Source: UBA3210 sp002363635 (lineage in GTDB: Bacteria > Bacillota_I > Bacilli_A > RFN20 > CAG-449). From it: 64,000 nt of DNA. Where the stretch lies: positions 1 to 64,000 of the forward strand of contig CAMPBT010000004.1 in NCBI GenBank assembly GCA_946641515.1, given 5' to 3'. The notes under the pieces are model-generated. The model worked only from the letters and a program-made list of their open reading frames with translations. It had not been told where the DNA came from and did no database searches. Shown piece by piece: positions 19,476 through 28,578 of this stretch. A program made the translations under genes and the position numbers. The first letter of the stretch is position 1. Each line of letters opens with the position of its first letter.

Positions 19476-21131
19476 ATGGCGAAAGAAAAGAAAAATAAAA
19501 GATATTTAGGTAGAGACTGGGTTGTACTCATGTTTATTAATGCCGTAATTGCTGAAATTTTTATGGCAGTTGGGGTATTTCATGGATTAAATAAATCATT
19601 TGGTTTAGCACAGACTACACATCTCTTCTTTATGAAGGTACAAGATATTTTCACAAATGGTGCGACAACAATTACTGGTTTACTTGGTTCTGTATTCTTA
19701 TTTGTTATCTCACTTAGTTTCCTTGGAAAGTTATTTGTTTCTTGGGTTCTTAAAAATGGTAAAGTATTAGTTGCTTCTATTGTTAGCTTTATTGATATTG
19801 CAACAATTGCTATTGGTATTGGTACAATGTATTCATTAGTAAATGAAGATCCTGCTTTATTAAATGTAATGATGCAAATTGGTTTAATTCTTATTGTTGT
19901 ATTTGCTTTATTATCATTAAACTGTGCATTAGTAGTCTTTATTATTAATATTATTGTTGAACCAATTGCAAAAGTATTAGAAGATGATGAAGACAATGAA
20001 GAAGTTAATACTCAAGTTGCTGAGACTTCTAAAAACAATACTTATATTGAAAAAACAATTGAAAGAGAAATTGTAAATAATGGCGGAATTTCTGAAGAAA
20101 AAGCTAAAGAATTAATCGCTGAAGCATTAAAATCTTATCAACCAAAAGCTATTGAAGCTAAAGAAGAAAAACATGAAGAAGTTGTTAATGATACAGTACT
20201 TGAAACATCCCTTGTTAATGAAGATGACGATGATGAAGAAATGGTCATGGTCAACGGCAAGTTAGTTATTAAGAGAGTTCCTTTTGCTACTAAGCTTGAA
20301 AGAGCAGACGAAGATACAAGAAATAAATACGAAATTATTAGAGATTATATTACTAAGAATTATGGTATCAAACATAGAATCTCAATTCCTGGTGATACAT
20401 ATTCTGCACATAGAGAAAAATATGTCTTTATTAGAATTGCAGGTAAGACTTTAAAAGTCTATTATGCATTAGATCCTAAGAATTATGAAAATACTCCTAT
20501 TCCAGTAGAAGTAGAAACTAAAAAGAAATATGAAGATGTACCTACATCATTAAAAGTTAAATCAGATTTAGCATTAAGAAGAGCACTTGCTTTAGTTGAT
20601 GACTTAATGGCATTAAAGGGTGTTGAAAAAATTGAATTGCCTGAAGATGAAAAAGAAGTACTCTTAGAAGAACCTCTTCAGGAAGAATTAGAAGAAGAAA
20701 ATCTTGTTGATGAAGTTGAAGAAGATGATGACGACGAATTCGTTCTTGAAAATGGTGTAAGAGTAAGAAAACCTCGTGTCCCATTTGTTACTAAACTTGA
20801 AAACTTACCTCAAGAAATGAAAGATAAGTATAATGAATTAAAGAATTATATCTTAAGCTATGGCGTTAAAGATAGAATCTCAATTCCTGGTGAAACATTC
20901 TCATTACATAGAGAAAAATATGTTTATATTAGAATTGCAGGAAAATCATTAAGAGTTTACTTTGCATTAAATTCAGAAGATTATGAAAATACTGCTATCC
21001 CAGTAAGAAAAGAAGAAAAGAAAAAATACTTAGAAATTCCTACTTCATTAAAGGTTAAATCAGACTTATCATTAAGAAGAGCAATGACTTTAGTTGATGA
21101 TGTTATGACTAAAAAAGGCATTTCAAAATAA
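19476..21131 (+). CDS. Membrane protein with duplicated cytoplasmic domain, unknown
   Basis: The 551-residue protein starts after a GGGGGGG purine run. Four hydrophobic segments occupy about residues 13-35, 54-85, 88-112 and 122-158. An acidic linker follows, then two copies of a ~125-residue domain (about 265-385 and 425-550). Each copy holds KRVPF/RVPF, a YEIIRDYI-like helix, RISIPG, HREKYVxIRIAGKxLxVY, and ends PTSLKVKSDLxLRRAxxLVDD. The copies are about two-thirds identical by eye, implying duplication. The domain is not recognised with confidence; it resembles DUF5655-like small domains only vaguely. It follows the NifX-like gene and ends with a strong terminator. Confidence 0.75.
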   Translation: MAKEKKNKRYLGRDWVVLMFINAVIAEIFMAVGVFHGLNKSFGLAQTTHLFFMKVQDIFTNGATTITGLLGSVFLFVISLSFLGKLFVSWVLKNGKVLVASIVSFIDIATIAIGIGTMYSLVNEDPALLNVMMQIGLILIVVFALLSLNCALVVFIINIIVEPIAKVLEDDEDNEEVNTQVAETSKNNTYIEKTIEREIVNNGGISEEKAKELIAEALKSYQPKAIEAKEEKHEEVVNDTVLETSLVNEDDDDEEMVMVNGKLVIKRVPFATKLERADEDTRNKYEIIRDYITKNYGIKHRISIPGDTYSAHREKYVFIRIAGKTLKVYYALDPKNYENTPIPVEVETKKKYEDVPTSLKVKSDLALRRALALVDDLMALKGVEKIELPEDEKEVLLEEPLQEELEEENLVDEVEEDDDDEFVLENGVRVRKPRVPFVTKLENLPQEMKDKYNELKNYILSYGVKDRISIPGETFSLHREKYVYIRIAGKSLRVYFALNSEDYENTAIPVRKEEKKKYLEIPTSLKVKSDLSLRRAMTLVDDVMTKKGISK

Positions 21132-21138
21132 ATAACTA

Positions 21139-21163
21139 GTCCCATATATATGGGACTTTTCTT
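21139..21163 (+). terminator. Terminator
   Basis: GTCCCATA and TATGGGAC form a perfect stem (21139-21156) followed by TTTTCTT. Confidence 0.85.
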
Positions 21164-21200
21164 ATGGAAAAATGTTTATTTTTTGTGATTTAAGAACAAA

Positions 21201-21214
21201 TGTAACCGCTATCA
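21201..21214 (+). promoter_or_regulatory. cre site (CcpA) upstream of pckA
   Basis: TGTAACCGCTATCA matches every position of the TGWAANCGNTNWCA catabolite-responsive consensus. It lies 113 bp before the pckA start, upstream of the likely promoter. Repression of this gluconeogenic gene on preferred sugars is known in Bacillus and fits. Confidence 0.7.
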
Positions 21215-21326
21215 ATATAAAAGTATCGATTATTGTGAACAAATTGTTATGTTTTGTGATATATTTTATTCGGTAAGAAATCGGCATGATTTCTAAATCC
21301 ACATACAAAATAATAGAGGTCTTAAT

Positions 21327-22934
21327 ATGAAAAAACTTGATTTAAGTAAGTATGGAATTACAAACGAAACTGAAATTGTCTACAATCCATCTTACGAACA
21401 ACTCTTCTTAGAAGAGACAAAGCCAGAACTTGAAGGCTATGAAAAAGGTCAGGAAACTGAATTAAAAGCAGTTAACGTCATGACAGGTATCTATACAGGT
21501 AGATCACCAAAGGATAAATTCATTGTTGATGACGAAAACTCACATGATACAGTTTGGTGGACATCTAAGGAATATCCTAATGACAACCATAGAGCAACTA
21601 AAGAAGCATGGGATGCATGTAAAAAAATTGCTCAAAAAGAATTATCAGGTAAGAGATTATTCGTTGTTGATGCTTTCTGTGGCGCAAACAAAGATACACG
21701 TATGGCTGTCAGATTCATCATGGAAGTAGCATGGCAAGCACATTTCGTAAGAAATATGTTCATTAAGCCAACTGCTGAAGAAGAAGCAAACTTCGAACCT
21801 AACTTTGTTGTTTACTGTGCATCAAAAGCAAAAGTTGAAAACTTCAAAGAATTAGGCTTAAATTCAGAAACAGCTGTTTTATTCAACATCACTTCACACG
21901 AACAAATTATTTTAAATACTTGGTACGGTGGTGAAATGAAAAAAGGTATGTTCTCAATGATGAACTACTACTTACCTTTAAAAGGAATGGCTTCAATGCA
22001 CTGTTCTGCAAATACTGATAAAAATGGCGAAAATACTGCTATTTTCTTCGGTTTATCAGGTACAGGTAAAACAACATTATCAACAGATCCAAAGAGACTT
22101 TTAATTGGTGATGATGAACACGGATGGGATGACAATGGTGTCTTCAACCTTGAAGGTGGTTGCTACGCTAAAGTTATTAACCTTGATAAAGAATCAGAAC
22201 CAGATATTTACAACGCAATTAAGAGAAACGCATTACTTGAAAACGTTACTGTAGATGCATCAGGCAAAATTGATTTTGCAGATAAGTCAGTTACAGAAAA
22301 TACTCGTGTTTCTTATCCAATTGATCACATTGAAAAGAGAGTTGCACCAATTTCACATGGTCCTGCAGCAAAAGATGTTATCTTCTTATCAGCAGATGCA
22401 TTCGGTGTATTACCTCCAGTTTCAATCTTAACACCAGAACAAACTCAGTATTATTTCTTATCAGGTTTCACTGCTAAATTAGCAGGTACTGAAAGAGGTA
22501 TTACAGAACCAACTCCAACATTCTCAGCATGTTTCGGTCAAGCATTCCTTGAATTACACCCAACTAAATATGCAGAAGAATTAGTCAAGAAGATGAAAGC
22601 TTCAGGCGCTAAAGCATACTTAGTCAACACAGGTTGGAATGGTACAGGAAAGAGAATTTCAATCAAAGATACACGTGGTATCATCGATGCAATTCTTGAT
22701 GGTTCAATTAACAAAGCACCTACAAAGAAGATTCCTTACTTTGATTTCGAAGTACCAACAGAACTTCCAGGTGTTGATCCAAAGATCTTAGATCCAAGAG
22801 ATACATATGCTTCAGCTTCAGAATGGGAAGTTAAGGCTTTAGATTTAGCTTCAAGATTCCAGAAGAACTTCGTTAAATATGAAACTAACGATGCAGGTAA
22901 AGCATTAGTTAACGCTGGACCAAAAACAAAATAA
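21327..22934 (+). CDS. pckA: Phosphoenolpyruvate carboxykinase (ATP)
   Basis: The 535-residue length is normal. The enzyme interconverts oxaloacetate plus ATP with PEP, CO2 and ADP. GLSGTGKT (242-249) is the kinase-1a P-loop, LLIGDDEHGW just after is kinase-2, and TGRSPKDKF near 57 is the substrate-binding part. In anaerobes it may run toward oxaloacetate as part of fermentation to succinate or to supply C4 acids, or serve gluconeogenesis; the sequence cannot tell which. A perfect cre site lies upstream. Codons are richer in C-ending forms than in its neighbours, as expected of a highly expressed gene. Confidence 0.97.
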   Translation: MKKLDLSKYGITNETEIVYNPSYEQLFLEETKPELEGYEKGQETELKAVNVMTGIYTGRSPKDKFIVDDENSHDTVWWTSKEYPNDNHRATKEAWDACKKIAQKELSGKRLFVVDAFCGANKDTRMAVRFIMEVAWQAHFVRNMFIKPTAEEEANFEPNFVVYCASKAKVENFKELGLNSETAVLFNITSHEQIILNTWYGGEMKKGMFSMMNYYLPLKGMASMHCSANTDKNGENTAIFFGLSGTGKTTLSTDPKRLLIGDDEHGWDDNGVFNLEGGCYAKVINLDKESEPDIYNAIKRNALLENVTVDASGKIDFADKSVTENTRVSYPIDHIEKRVAPISHGPAAKDVIFLSADAFGVLPPVSILTPEQTQYYFLSGFTAKLAGTERGITEPTPTFSACFGQAFLELHPTKYAEELVKKMKASGAKAYLVNTGWNGTGKRISIKDTRGIIDAILDGSINKAPTKKIPYFDFEVPTELPGVDPKILDPRDTYASASEWEVKALDLASRFQKNFVKYETNDAGKALVNAGPKTK

Positions 22935-22950
22935 ATTAAGTTTTTAGTTA

Positions 22951-22979
22951 AGGAAGAAGGCAAGCCTTCTTCCTTTTTT
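22951..22979 (+). terminator. pckA terminator
   Basis: GGAAGAAGGC and GCCTTCTTCC form a 10-bp stem with a 2-base AA spacer, followed by TTTTTT. Confidence 0.93.
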
Positions 22980-22984
22980 ATGTC

Positions 22985-23012
22985 TTGTTAAAAAAATTAA
23001 AAATGATATCAT
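22985..23012 (+). promoter_or_regulatory. Promoter for a leaderless PI-PLC transcript
   Basis: TTGTTA (22985-22990), 16 bases, TATCAT (23007-23012); the ATG starts 7 bases after the -10 box. No ribosome binding site exists. Confidence 0.6.
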
Positions 23013-23018
23013 AAAATT

Positions 23019-23927
23019 ATGAAAAATAAATTTTTAATACCCATTATTATAAGTGGATTATCATTTTCTACTATTTTTGTCGCGTCTTTACCTATCTATA
23101 AGGATAACGTTAAAGAAGATGTGAGATTTACTGAATGGATGAAAGATATTTCTGATTCTACAAAATTAGAAGATATGTCCATTCCTGGCTCACATGATTC
23201 TGGAGCATTATATTCTTTAGCGGATCTTTCGGGTAGATGCCAAGATTTAAATATCGAATCTCAACTTAATATAGGAATTAGATATTTAGATATTAGATTA
23301 AAATATGAAGGAAATGAGAATTTTAAAATAATTCATGGACCAGTTGATCAAAGAATTTCTTTTGATGATGTTCTTTCTTGTTGCTCATCATTTTTAAATG
23401 CACATCCTTCTGAAACAATATTGTTATCATTAAAAGATGAACAAGAATTAGAAGATGGATCTGAGTTTAATAAAGCTTTAGAAAAGGTCTTAAGTGACTA
23501 TGAAAATCAAGTTTATAAAGATAGAGAAATTCCATCAAATTTAGGCGCTTCTAGGGGTAAAATGATAATTTTGTCAAGATTTATAGATAACACTTTTGGA
23601 GTAGATTGCTTCTCTGGATGGAACATAAATGCTTCATCAACATTACCTAATGAAATTAAGATTCAAGACTATTTTAAAGTAGAAGATATCGAAAAGAAAA
23701 AAGAGTATTTTACTACTTTACTAAATGATACTTCTTCATCTTTAAAACTTAATTTCCTATCTGGATATAAATTATCTTCTTTCCCTCCTTCATATTCTTA
23801 TAGTGTTTCGAAAGAATTAAATCCTTGGGTTATAGAAGAAGTTAAAGGTAAATCATCTTTAGGGGTAATTATTGCAGATTCAGTAACTACAGATTTTACT
23901 TCCGCGATTATAGGAGGTAACAAATAA
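23019..23927 (+). CDS. Phosphatidylinositol-specific phospholipase C-like, secreted
   Basis: The 302-residue protein begins with a hydrophobic signal segment (residues 5-26). The PI-PLC X-domain follows: IPGSHDSG gives His59-Asp60, DIR gives Arg93, and IHGPV gives His106, the usual two catalytic histidines of bacterial PI-PLCs. Bacterial members cleave phosphatidylinositol to cyclic inositol phosphate and diacylglycerol without calcium. It should act at or outside the membrane, perhaps on host lipids. It overlaps the next gene by one base (TAATG), so they are translationally coupled. The start has no ribosome binding site and lies 7 bp after a -10 box, so translation is probably leaderless. 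Confidence 0.88.
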   Translation: MKNKFLIPIIISGLSFSTIFVASLPIYKDNVKEDVRFTEWMKDISDSTKLEDMSIPGSHDSGALYSLADLSGRCQDLNIESQLNIGIRYLDIRLKYEGNENFKIIHGPVDQRISFDDVLSCCSSFLNAHPSETILLSLKDEQELEDGSEFNKALEKVLSDYENQVYKDREIPSNLGASRGKMIILSRFIDNTFGVDCFSGWNINASSTLPNEIKIQDYFKVEDIEKKKEYFTTLLNDTSSSLKLNFLSGYKLSSFPPSYSYSVSKELNPWVIEEVKGKSSLGVIIADSVTTDFTSAIIGGNK

Positions 23928-24340
23928 TGAAAATATTTAATATTATTTATAAATGGATGATTAGAATTATCTCTATAATCTTATGCTTATTATCATTAAT
24001 CTTTATTTTTATTGAATTAAGAAAAGTTTTTGCAGGTGAATTCTTAGTAGATGAAAATTCTATCCGTTCTTTACTTTTTTATTTAGTAAGAGCATTTTCA
24101 TTTATCTTATTACTTTCCACAAGTATTTTAAGTTTCTTATTTACTTTGAAAAAGATAAATAAATTTATTTATCCTTGGTCTATAAGTTTAAGTGTAGCGT
24201 CGTTAATTACTCCTATATATGCTTTTACATATATGGAAAAAATATTTGGAATATTAATATTGATTTTATTAGTTTTTAACTTAATATTTGTGCTTTTAAT
24301 TCATTTATCAAATCGAAAACAAGAAGAGGTAGCTAAGTAG
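23927..24340 (+). CDS. Small four-helix membrane protein
   Basis: This 137-residue protein is not recognised. It contains four hydrophobic segments (about 10-30, 48-70, 80-100, 108-128) with short loops and a basic C-terminus. Its start codon overlaps the PI-PLC stop, so the two are expressed together, and it may help anchor or export that enzyme, although this is inference. Confidence 0.7.
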   Translation: MKIFNIIYKWMIRIISIILCLLSLIFIFIELRKVFAGEFLVDENSIRSLLFYLVRAFSFILLLSTSILSFLFTLKKINKFIYPWSISLSVASLITPIYAFTYMEKIFGILILILLVFNLIFVLLIHLSNRKQEEVAK

Positions 24341-24355
24341 TTACTTCTTTTTTAT
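24322..24355 (+). terminator. Terminator overlapping the stop codon
   Basis: AGAAGAGGTA pairs with TTACTTCTTT (one G-U) around a short loop, followed by TTTTTT. The stem includes the last codons of the membrane protein gene. Confidence 0.7.
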
Positions 24356-24463
24356 TTTGTATAAAATGATAGAGATTTTTAAATTAATCTTAATTTTACA
24401 AAAATTGAGTGATTATATCTTAAAAATGTAAATGTAAGGGGTTTCAACGTTCATTTTTTGCCG

Positions 24464-24486
24464 TATAATAATATTGTTTTAGGATA
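24464..24486 (+). promoter_or_regulatory. Promoter -10 and ribosome binding site of the hydrolase-transporter pair
   Basis: TATAAT (about 24464-24469) lies 24 bp before the ATG, with AGGA at 24481. A TTTCAA element stands 16 bases upstream of the -10 box. Confidence 0.55.
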
Positions 24487-24493
24487 AATATTT

Positions 24494-25420
24494 ATGTCGT
24501 TACCAGTTTTAATTTCATTAAGTATTTTAATACCACTTCTCCTAGTGTTACTTGTTATTTATTTAATTGTTTGTGGAATGCTGGTAAAATTCATGTCTCA
24601 TCCTAAACGCGAAGATATGGCATTCACTTATCAAGTCGATGTTGATAAAGGTTTAATTCCGTCCAAACTACCTTATCAAGTGGAAGAGATTGTCATACCT
24701 TGCCGCGATAAAACCGAAATTCATGGAGAACTCCTACTCCATGAAAATCCGGTTGGCGTAGTTATCATCGCTCATGGCTATACTTGGACAAGAAACGGAA
24801 GTATAAAATACGCGCAAATATTTGAAAAATTGGGTTATACATGCTTAATTTTTGATGAAAGAGGACATGGAGAAAACAAAATTGATTTTTGTTCTATGGG
24901 GTTTTATGAAGGCAGTGATATTAACGATATCATCACTTGGACAAAAAATAGATTTAAAGGTTTACCAATTGGACTTCATGGTGAATCTATGGGAGCTGCT
25001 TCAGTTTTAATGTCGTTAAAAGAAAAACCAGGTTTAAAATTCATTATTGAGGATTGTGGTTATTCTTCTTTATATGACTTAATTAGATATAAATTAAAAC
25101 AAATGCATCTAATCCCTGGTTTATTTATTCATACTGCAGATTTAATGCTTAAGATAAAATACGGTTATCATCTAAAAGATGTAGAACCAAAAAAATGGGT
25201 CAAAGATATTGATATTCCATTATTAATTATTCACGGTGAAAAGGACGATTTTGTCCCTTCATATATGGCAAATGAGATTTATGAAGAAAATAAAAATCAT
25301 TGCCAAATTGTGACTTTTGAAAATGCAGGTCACGCTTTATCTTACCAGACAAATAAAGAAAAATACGAAAAAGTATTAACTGAGTTTGTAAATAACATTG
25401 AAAGGGAGAGATTAAAATGA
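24494..25420 (+). CDS. Alpha/beta hydrolase, membrane-anchored
   Basis: The 308-residue protein starts with a transmembrane segment (residues 5-30). The hydrolase fold follows: HGYTWTR (oxyanion loop, about 98), DERGHGE, the nucleophile elbow GESMG with Ser165, HGEKDDFVPS for the acid, and NAGHALS for the catalytic His. Families with this layout (YqkD-like, BAAT-like) cleave esters or short peptides; the substrate is unknown. Its stop overlaps the transporter start by ATGA, so the two are co-translated. Confidence 0.85.
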   Translation: MSLPVLISLSILIPLLLVLLVIYLIVCGMLVKFMSHPKREDMAFTYQVDVDKGLIPSKLPYQVEEIVIPCRDKTEIHGELLLHENPVGVVIIAHGYTWTRNGSIKYAQIFEKLGYTCLIFDERGHGENKIDFCSMGFYEGSDINDIITWTKNRFKGLPIGLHGESMGAASVLMSLKEKPGLKFIIEDCGYSSLYDLIRYKLKQMHLIPGLFIHTADLMLKIKYGYHLKDVEPKKWVKDIDIPLLIIHGEKDDFVPSYMANEIYEENKNHCQIVTFENAGHALSYQTNKEKYEKVLTEFVNNIERERLK

Positions 25421-26931
25421 ATAATAATAATGTTAGTACACCAGTCGTAAGAGAAGAAAAAGTAAAAACTTCTTCTGCTGCTTGGCTTGGTGGAGCAAAC
25501 TGCGCAACTGGGTTATTATGCGCATTTGCTGAAGGTAGTGCCTTCCAATACCTATTTGTTAACAAATTAGGCTTAGATCCTTGGCTAAATGGTATCATTT
25601 GGATCATATTTGGTATTTGGAACGCAATTAATGACCCAATTTACGGATTCCTTGCAGATAGAACTCATTCTAAGCTAGGAAGAAGAAGACCTTGGATTAG
25701 ATACGGGGCACCTATTATGGCATTATTATATGCTTTAATGTGGGTTGAATTCCCTCAGATGAAGGGTGTTCAGTGGTTCTTATTTATTCAAGAATTATTA
25801 GGCTTATTCTTATACGATATAGTCTATACTGCAATTGCTTCAGCAATTTATGTTATGCCTTATGAAATGGCAGTTACAAATAAAGCTAGAAACAAAATTT
25901 TCTTATGGAACATTGCTTTCTCAGTAATTTCATATGGTGCACCAATGGTACTTAATAGCTTCTTAGATCCTTTACTAAAAGGTAACTATCAAGTATTTGC
26001 ACTTGTTATGGCAGGTATGGGGCTTTTATGTGGTGCCATTGTCTTTGTTTCAACATTCTTCTACAAAGAAAATGGATATGTTCAAGATGAAGTTCAACCT
26101 AAATTCTGGGATGGACTTAAGATGTGTTTAAAAAATAAATCATTCTTATTATTTGAAGTTATTTCTTGGACAGTTATTTTTGCTCAATCAGCTTTAATGG
26201 TAGGTTTAGCATACTTAACTGGATTCTACGCAAATGGCGATAATACAGCAAATGGATGGTTAGGAGGACTTTCTTTACCAGTTTTAATTGGCGCAATGGT
26301 CCTTGGTATGATTTTAGCTTTAGCGTTATTTATTACAAAAAGACAAAAATGGGGAACAAGAACTAACACTTTAATTGGTGTAGGTACAATGGCAGTTGGT
26401 TGCTTACTTGGCGCATTCCTTGGTAGATTCTTTGTCTTTGCAGTCTTAACATTCTTCTGCTGTGGAGCAGGACTTGCATGTGGTTTATATTTAGTCCCAA
26501 TGATTAATGGTGACGTTATGGATAAAGATGAAATTGATAATGGTAATAGAAGAGAAGGTGTCTATGCAGGTATTAACTCATTAATTACTAAACCTGCTGG
26601 ATCTATTGCAACAGCTTTATTCCCATTATTAATTGGAGCATTTGGATTTAATGCTCAATTAAATAATGCTGATGGAACAACAAACTTTGCAGCACAATTA
26701 CCTGCATGTAAAGATTGGTTCTTCTTCTGCTGGTTATTTGTTACAGGTATCTTACTTGCTTTATCATTCTTAGCAATGTGGTTCTATCCTTTACACGGTA
26801 AAGAATGGGATGAAAAGAAAGAATCTCTTGCAAAGGCACATGCTGAAAAAGAATTTGCATACGAACAAGAAATGCTTGCAAAAATGGAAAAGGAAAAATT
26901 AGAAGATAATAAGGAAAAGTCTTCTGAATAG
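25417..26931 (+). CDS. GPH-family (MFS) sugar/glycoside symporter
   Basis: The 504-residue protein has about 12 transmembrane segments. GIWNAINDPIYGFLADRT followed by LGRRRPWI near residues 63-92 is the hallmark of glycoside-pentoside-hexuronide:cation symporters. The C-terminal 45 residues are charged and cytoplasmic. GPH carriers import oligosaccharides or hexuronides with Na+ or H+. It overlaps the hydrolase gene by 4 bases (ATGA), so an imported ester or glycoside could be processed by that hydrolase; this link is inference. A terminator follows. Confidence 0.9.
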   Translation: MNNNNVSTPVVREEKVKTSSAAWLGGANCATGLLCAFAEGSAFQYLFVNKLGLDPWLNGIIWIIFGIWNAINDPIYGFLADRTHSKLGRRRPWIRYGAPIMALLYALMWVEFPQMKGVQWFLFIQELLGLFLYDIVYTAIASAIYVMPYEMAVTNKARNKIFLWNIAFSVISYGAPMVLNSFLDPLLKGNYQVFALVMAGMGLLCGAIVFVSTFFYKENGYVQDEVQPKFWDGLKMCLKNKSFLLFEVISWTVIFAQSALMVGLAYLTGFYANGDNTANGWLGGLSLPVLIGAMVLGMILALALFITKRQKWGTRTNTLIGVGTMAVGCLLGAFLGRFFVFAVLTFFCCGAGLACGLYLVPMINGDVMDKDEIDNGNRREGVYAGINSLITKPAGSIATALFPLLIGAFGFNAQLNNADGTTNFAAQLPACKDWFFFCWLFVTGILLALSFLAMWFYPLHGKEWDEKKESLAKAHAEKEFAYEQEMLAKMEKEKLEDNKEKSSE

Positions 26932-26954
26932 GAAAAAATAAACTTATGAACATT

Positions 26955-26990
26955 AACTCTAACGTATTTTATATGTTGGAGTTTTTGTTT
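26955..26990 (+). terminator. Terminator overlapping the next promoter
   Basis: AACTCTAAC (26955-26963) pairs with GTTGGAGTT (26975-26983), followed by TTTTGTTTT. The downstream arm contains the TTGGAG -35 box of the next gene. Confidence 0.75.
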
Positions 26991-27004
26991 TATTTTTATA
27001 TAAT
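26976..27004 (+). promoter_or_regulatory. Promoter for a leaderless phosphatase transcript
   Basis: TTGGAG (26976-26981), 17 bases, TATAAT (26999-27004). The ATG begins 7 bases after the -10 box, with no ribosome binding site. Confidence 0.75.
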
Positions 27005-27010
27005 AAAAAT

Positions 27011-27796
27011 ATGAAAAGATATTTTGTTTTTACTGATGTACATGGCCATTATGAGGCACTTATGAATGCCTTAAAATCTAAAGGCTTTAAGGCAAGTAAT
27101 ACTAGTCACTATATTATGTCTTTAGGTGATAATTTTGATCGTGGTAATAAATCAGTAGAAATATATGATTTTTTAAAAAAGCAAGCTCGTAAAGGTAGAG
27201 CAATTCTTCTTAAAGGTAATCATGAATTATTATTAAAAAAAGCTTTAGAGAAGAAAAGAGTTAGCGCCCTAGATGAAAGTAATGGTCTACTCATGACTAT
27301 CGAAGAATATCGAGATATTAATTTGCTTGATGATGTTGATGACGCTCTTATTCATATGAATAAAGAAGGTTGGTTAAAATTCATTAATGAAATGGGTTGG
27401 TATTATCGCTTAGGTAATTATATCTTTACTCATTCTTGGGTACCTTATGATACTTTGCTAGAAATAGACTATTTTAATAATGATGAATGGCATGATGCGG
27501 TATGGGATGATGGACCGACAAGATACGGTGAAGATAATGTCTTTAAGAGAACTAAATTAACATTAGTTAATGGTCATAGATTTTCTTGGATGTACAAGAT
27601 TCGTTATGAAGAAAAATATAAAAAATATCAGTTCTTAGATTTAAGTGAATTCCCTCCTGAACTCTATACTCCTTTTAGAGGTGAACACATTATTGCTCTA
27701 GATGCTTGCAGTGAATATTCAAATAGAGTAAACATTTTAATCTTTGATCAATATGATGATGGTAGAGTAGTTTTAAATAGTGAATTGTCTGATTAA
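27011..27796 (+). CDS. Metallophosphoesterase (PPP-type)
   Basis: The 261-residue protein carries the metal-binding set of the calcineurin-like/PPP superfamily: DVHGHYEAL (8-16), GDNFDRG (39-45) and GNHE (about 69-72), with later His in THSW and NGHR. Such enzymes remove phosphate from proteins (PrpA/PrpB-like) or cleave Ap4A. The substrate cannot be told. The -10 box sits 6 bp before the ATG, so its mRNA is probably leaderless. Confidence 0.88.
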   Translation: MKRYFVFTDVHGHYEALMNALKSKGFKASNTSHYIMSLGDNFDRGNKSVEIYDFLKKQARKGRAILLKGNHELLLKKALEKKRVSALDESNGLLMTIEEYRDINLLDDVDDALIHMNKEGWLKFINEMGWYYRLGNYIFTHSWVPYDTLLEIDYFNNDEWHDAVWDDGPTRYGEDNVFKRTKLTLVNGHRFSWMYKIRYEEKYKKYQFLDLSEFPPELYTPFRGEHIIALDACSEYSNRVNILIFDQYDDGRVVLNSELSD

Positions 27797-27798
27797 AA

Positions 27799-27837
27799 AA
27801 TGAAGAAGTTCTACAAAGCTTCTTCATTTATTTTTTT
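27799..27837 (+). terminator. Convergent terminator
   Basis: AATGAAGAAG and CTTCTTCATT form a 10-bp stem followed by TATTTTTTT. It ends the phosphatase gene and can also serve pnuC on the other strand (AAAAAA before the stem). Confidence 0.88.
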
Positions 27838-28524
27838 ATCGTAATTATTTTGTTTCTTTTCAATTCTTATCCAGTTAATAAAAGTGTAAGTATCATTAAA
27901 CAAGAAGATGATAAAACAAGTTACTACTGATAGATATGAAATATCTTTATAACTTGCAAGTGACCATAAGACGATGAGAACTATATCATTAGTTAAATAT
28001 CCTAAAGCAAAGAATTTAGACCTCATATAAGTCATATAGACCGCCAAAAAGGAAGTGGCAATTGAAATAGTCGAAACAATTAAATTTGCGGTGTTAAAGG
28101 CTTTTAAAATGAAATAAAAGGCAGTAGTAACTAAAGTTGTTAAAACAAACATAACAATTATTTGTTCTTTATTCATTCGATTTATTTCAACTTCCATTTT
28201 AGATTCTTTAGAAGGATTTTTAAGCCATGATATTAAACCTAGAATTGCCATAGGCAAAGTCATACAAGCGTAAGTTATTAATTCTCCATAATAGTGTTGG
28301 AAATAAGAAGTTATTCCATAAGCTATGCAAAAGAAGATGCAAAGAATTTGTCCGAGTGGATTTCCTTTAGCATTTAAAATGATATAGCAAGCTCCAACAA
28401 GTGCCATTATAAATTCAAGATAATGAGTTCTATCGAAAATTATAAAAACAACAACTTCTAGAATGATACTAAATAGCCATAATAATTTTTCGAATGTTGA
28501 GAAATAAGTCCAAATTTTTTTCAT
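27811..28524 (-). CDS. pnuC: Nicotinamide mononucleotide/riboside transporter PnuC
   Basis: The 237-residue protein has about seven transmembrane segments. GNPLGQILCIFFC near 53, the ISWLKNP loop near 95, and a C-terminal ALGYLTNDIVLIVLWSLA segment are typical of PnuC. It imports nicotinamide riboside (or a related NAD precursor) by facilitated diffusion. The ATG follows TATAAT by 6 bp on the minus strand with no ribosome binding site, so it is another likely leaderless gene. No NAD riboswitch was seen. Confidence 0.9.
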   Translation of the reverse strand: MKKIWTYFSTFEKLLWLFSIILEVVVFIIFDRTHYLEFIMALVGACYIILNAKGNPLGQILCIFFCIAYGITSYFQHYYGELITYACMTLPMAILGLISWLKNPSKESKMEVEINRMNKEQIIVMFVLTTLVTTAFYFILKAFNTANLIVSTISIATSFLAVYMTYMRSKFFALGYLTNDIVLIVLWSLASYKDISYLSVVTCFIIFLFNDTYTFINWIRIEKKQNNYDKKINEEAL

Positions 28525-28530
28525 ATTGAG

Positions 28531-28559
28531 ATTATATCAAACTAAAAGGTAGAACTAAA
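28531..28559 (-). promoter_or_regulatory. pnuC promoter, leaderless, nested in the pepD terminator
   Basis: On the minus strand TTTAGT (28554-28559), 17 bases, TATAAT (28531-28536), 6 bases, ATG. The -35 box lies in the loop of the upstream gene's terminator. Confidence 0.6.
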
Positions 28560-28570
28560 TTGCTCTACCT
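28543..28570 (-). terminator. pepD terminator
   Basis: Minus-strand stem AGGTAGA/TCTACCT (7 bp) with a 10-base loop, followed by TTTTAGTTTG. Confidence 0.75.
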
Positions 28571-28578
28571 AGTTTTTA

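Noticed and set aside
21233..21256. TTGTGAACAAATTGTTAT before pckA as a Rex redox-sensor site
   Set aside because: Only one half (TTGTGAA) agrees with the Rex consensus TTGTGAANNNNTTCACAA; the other half does not, so it is not listed.
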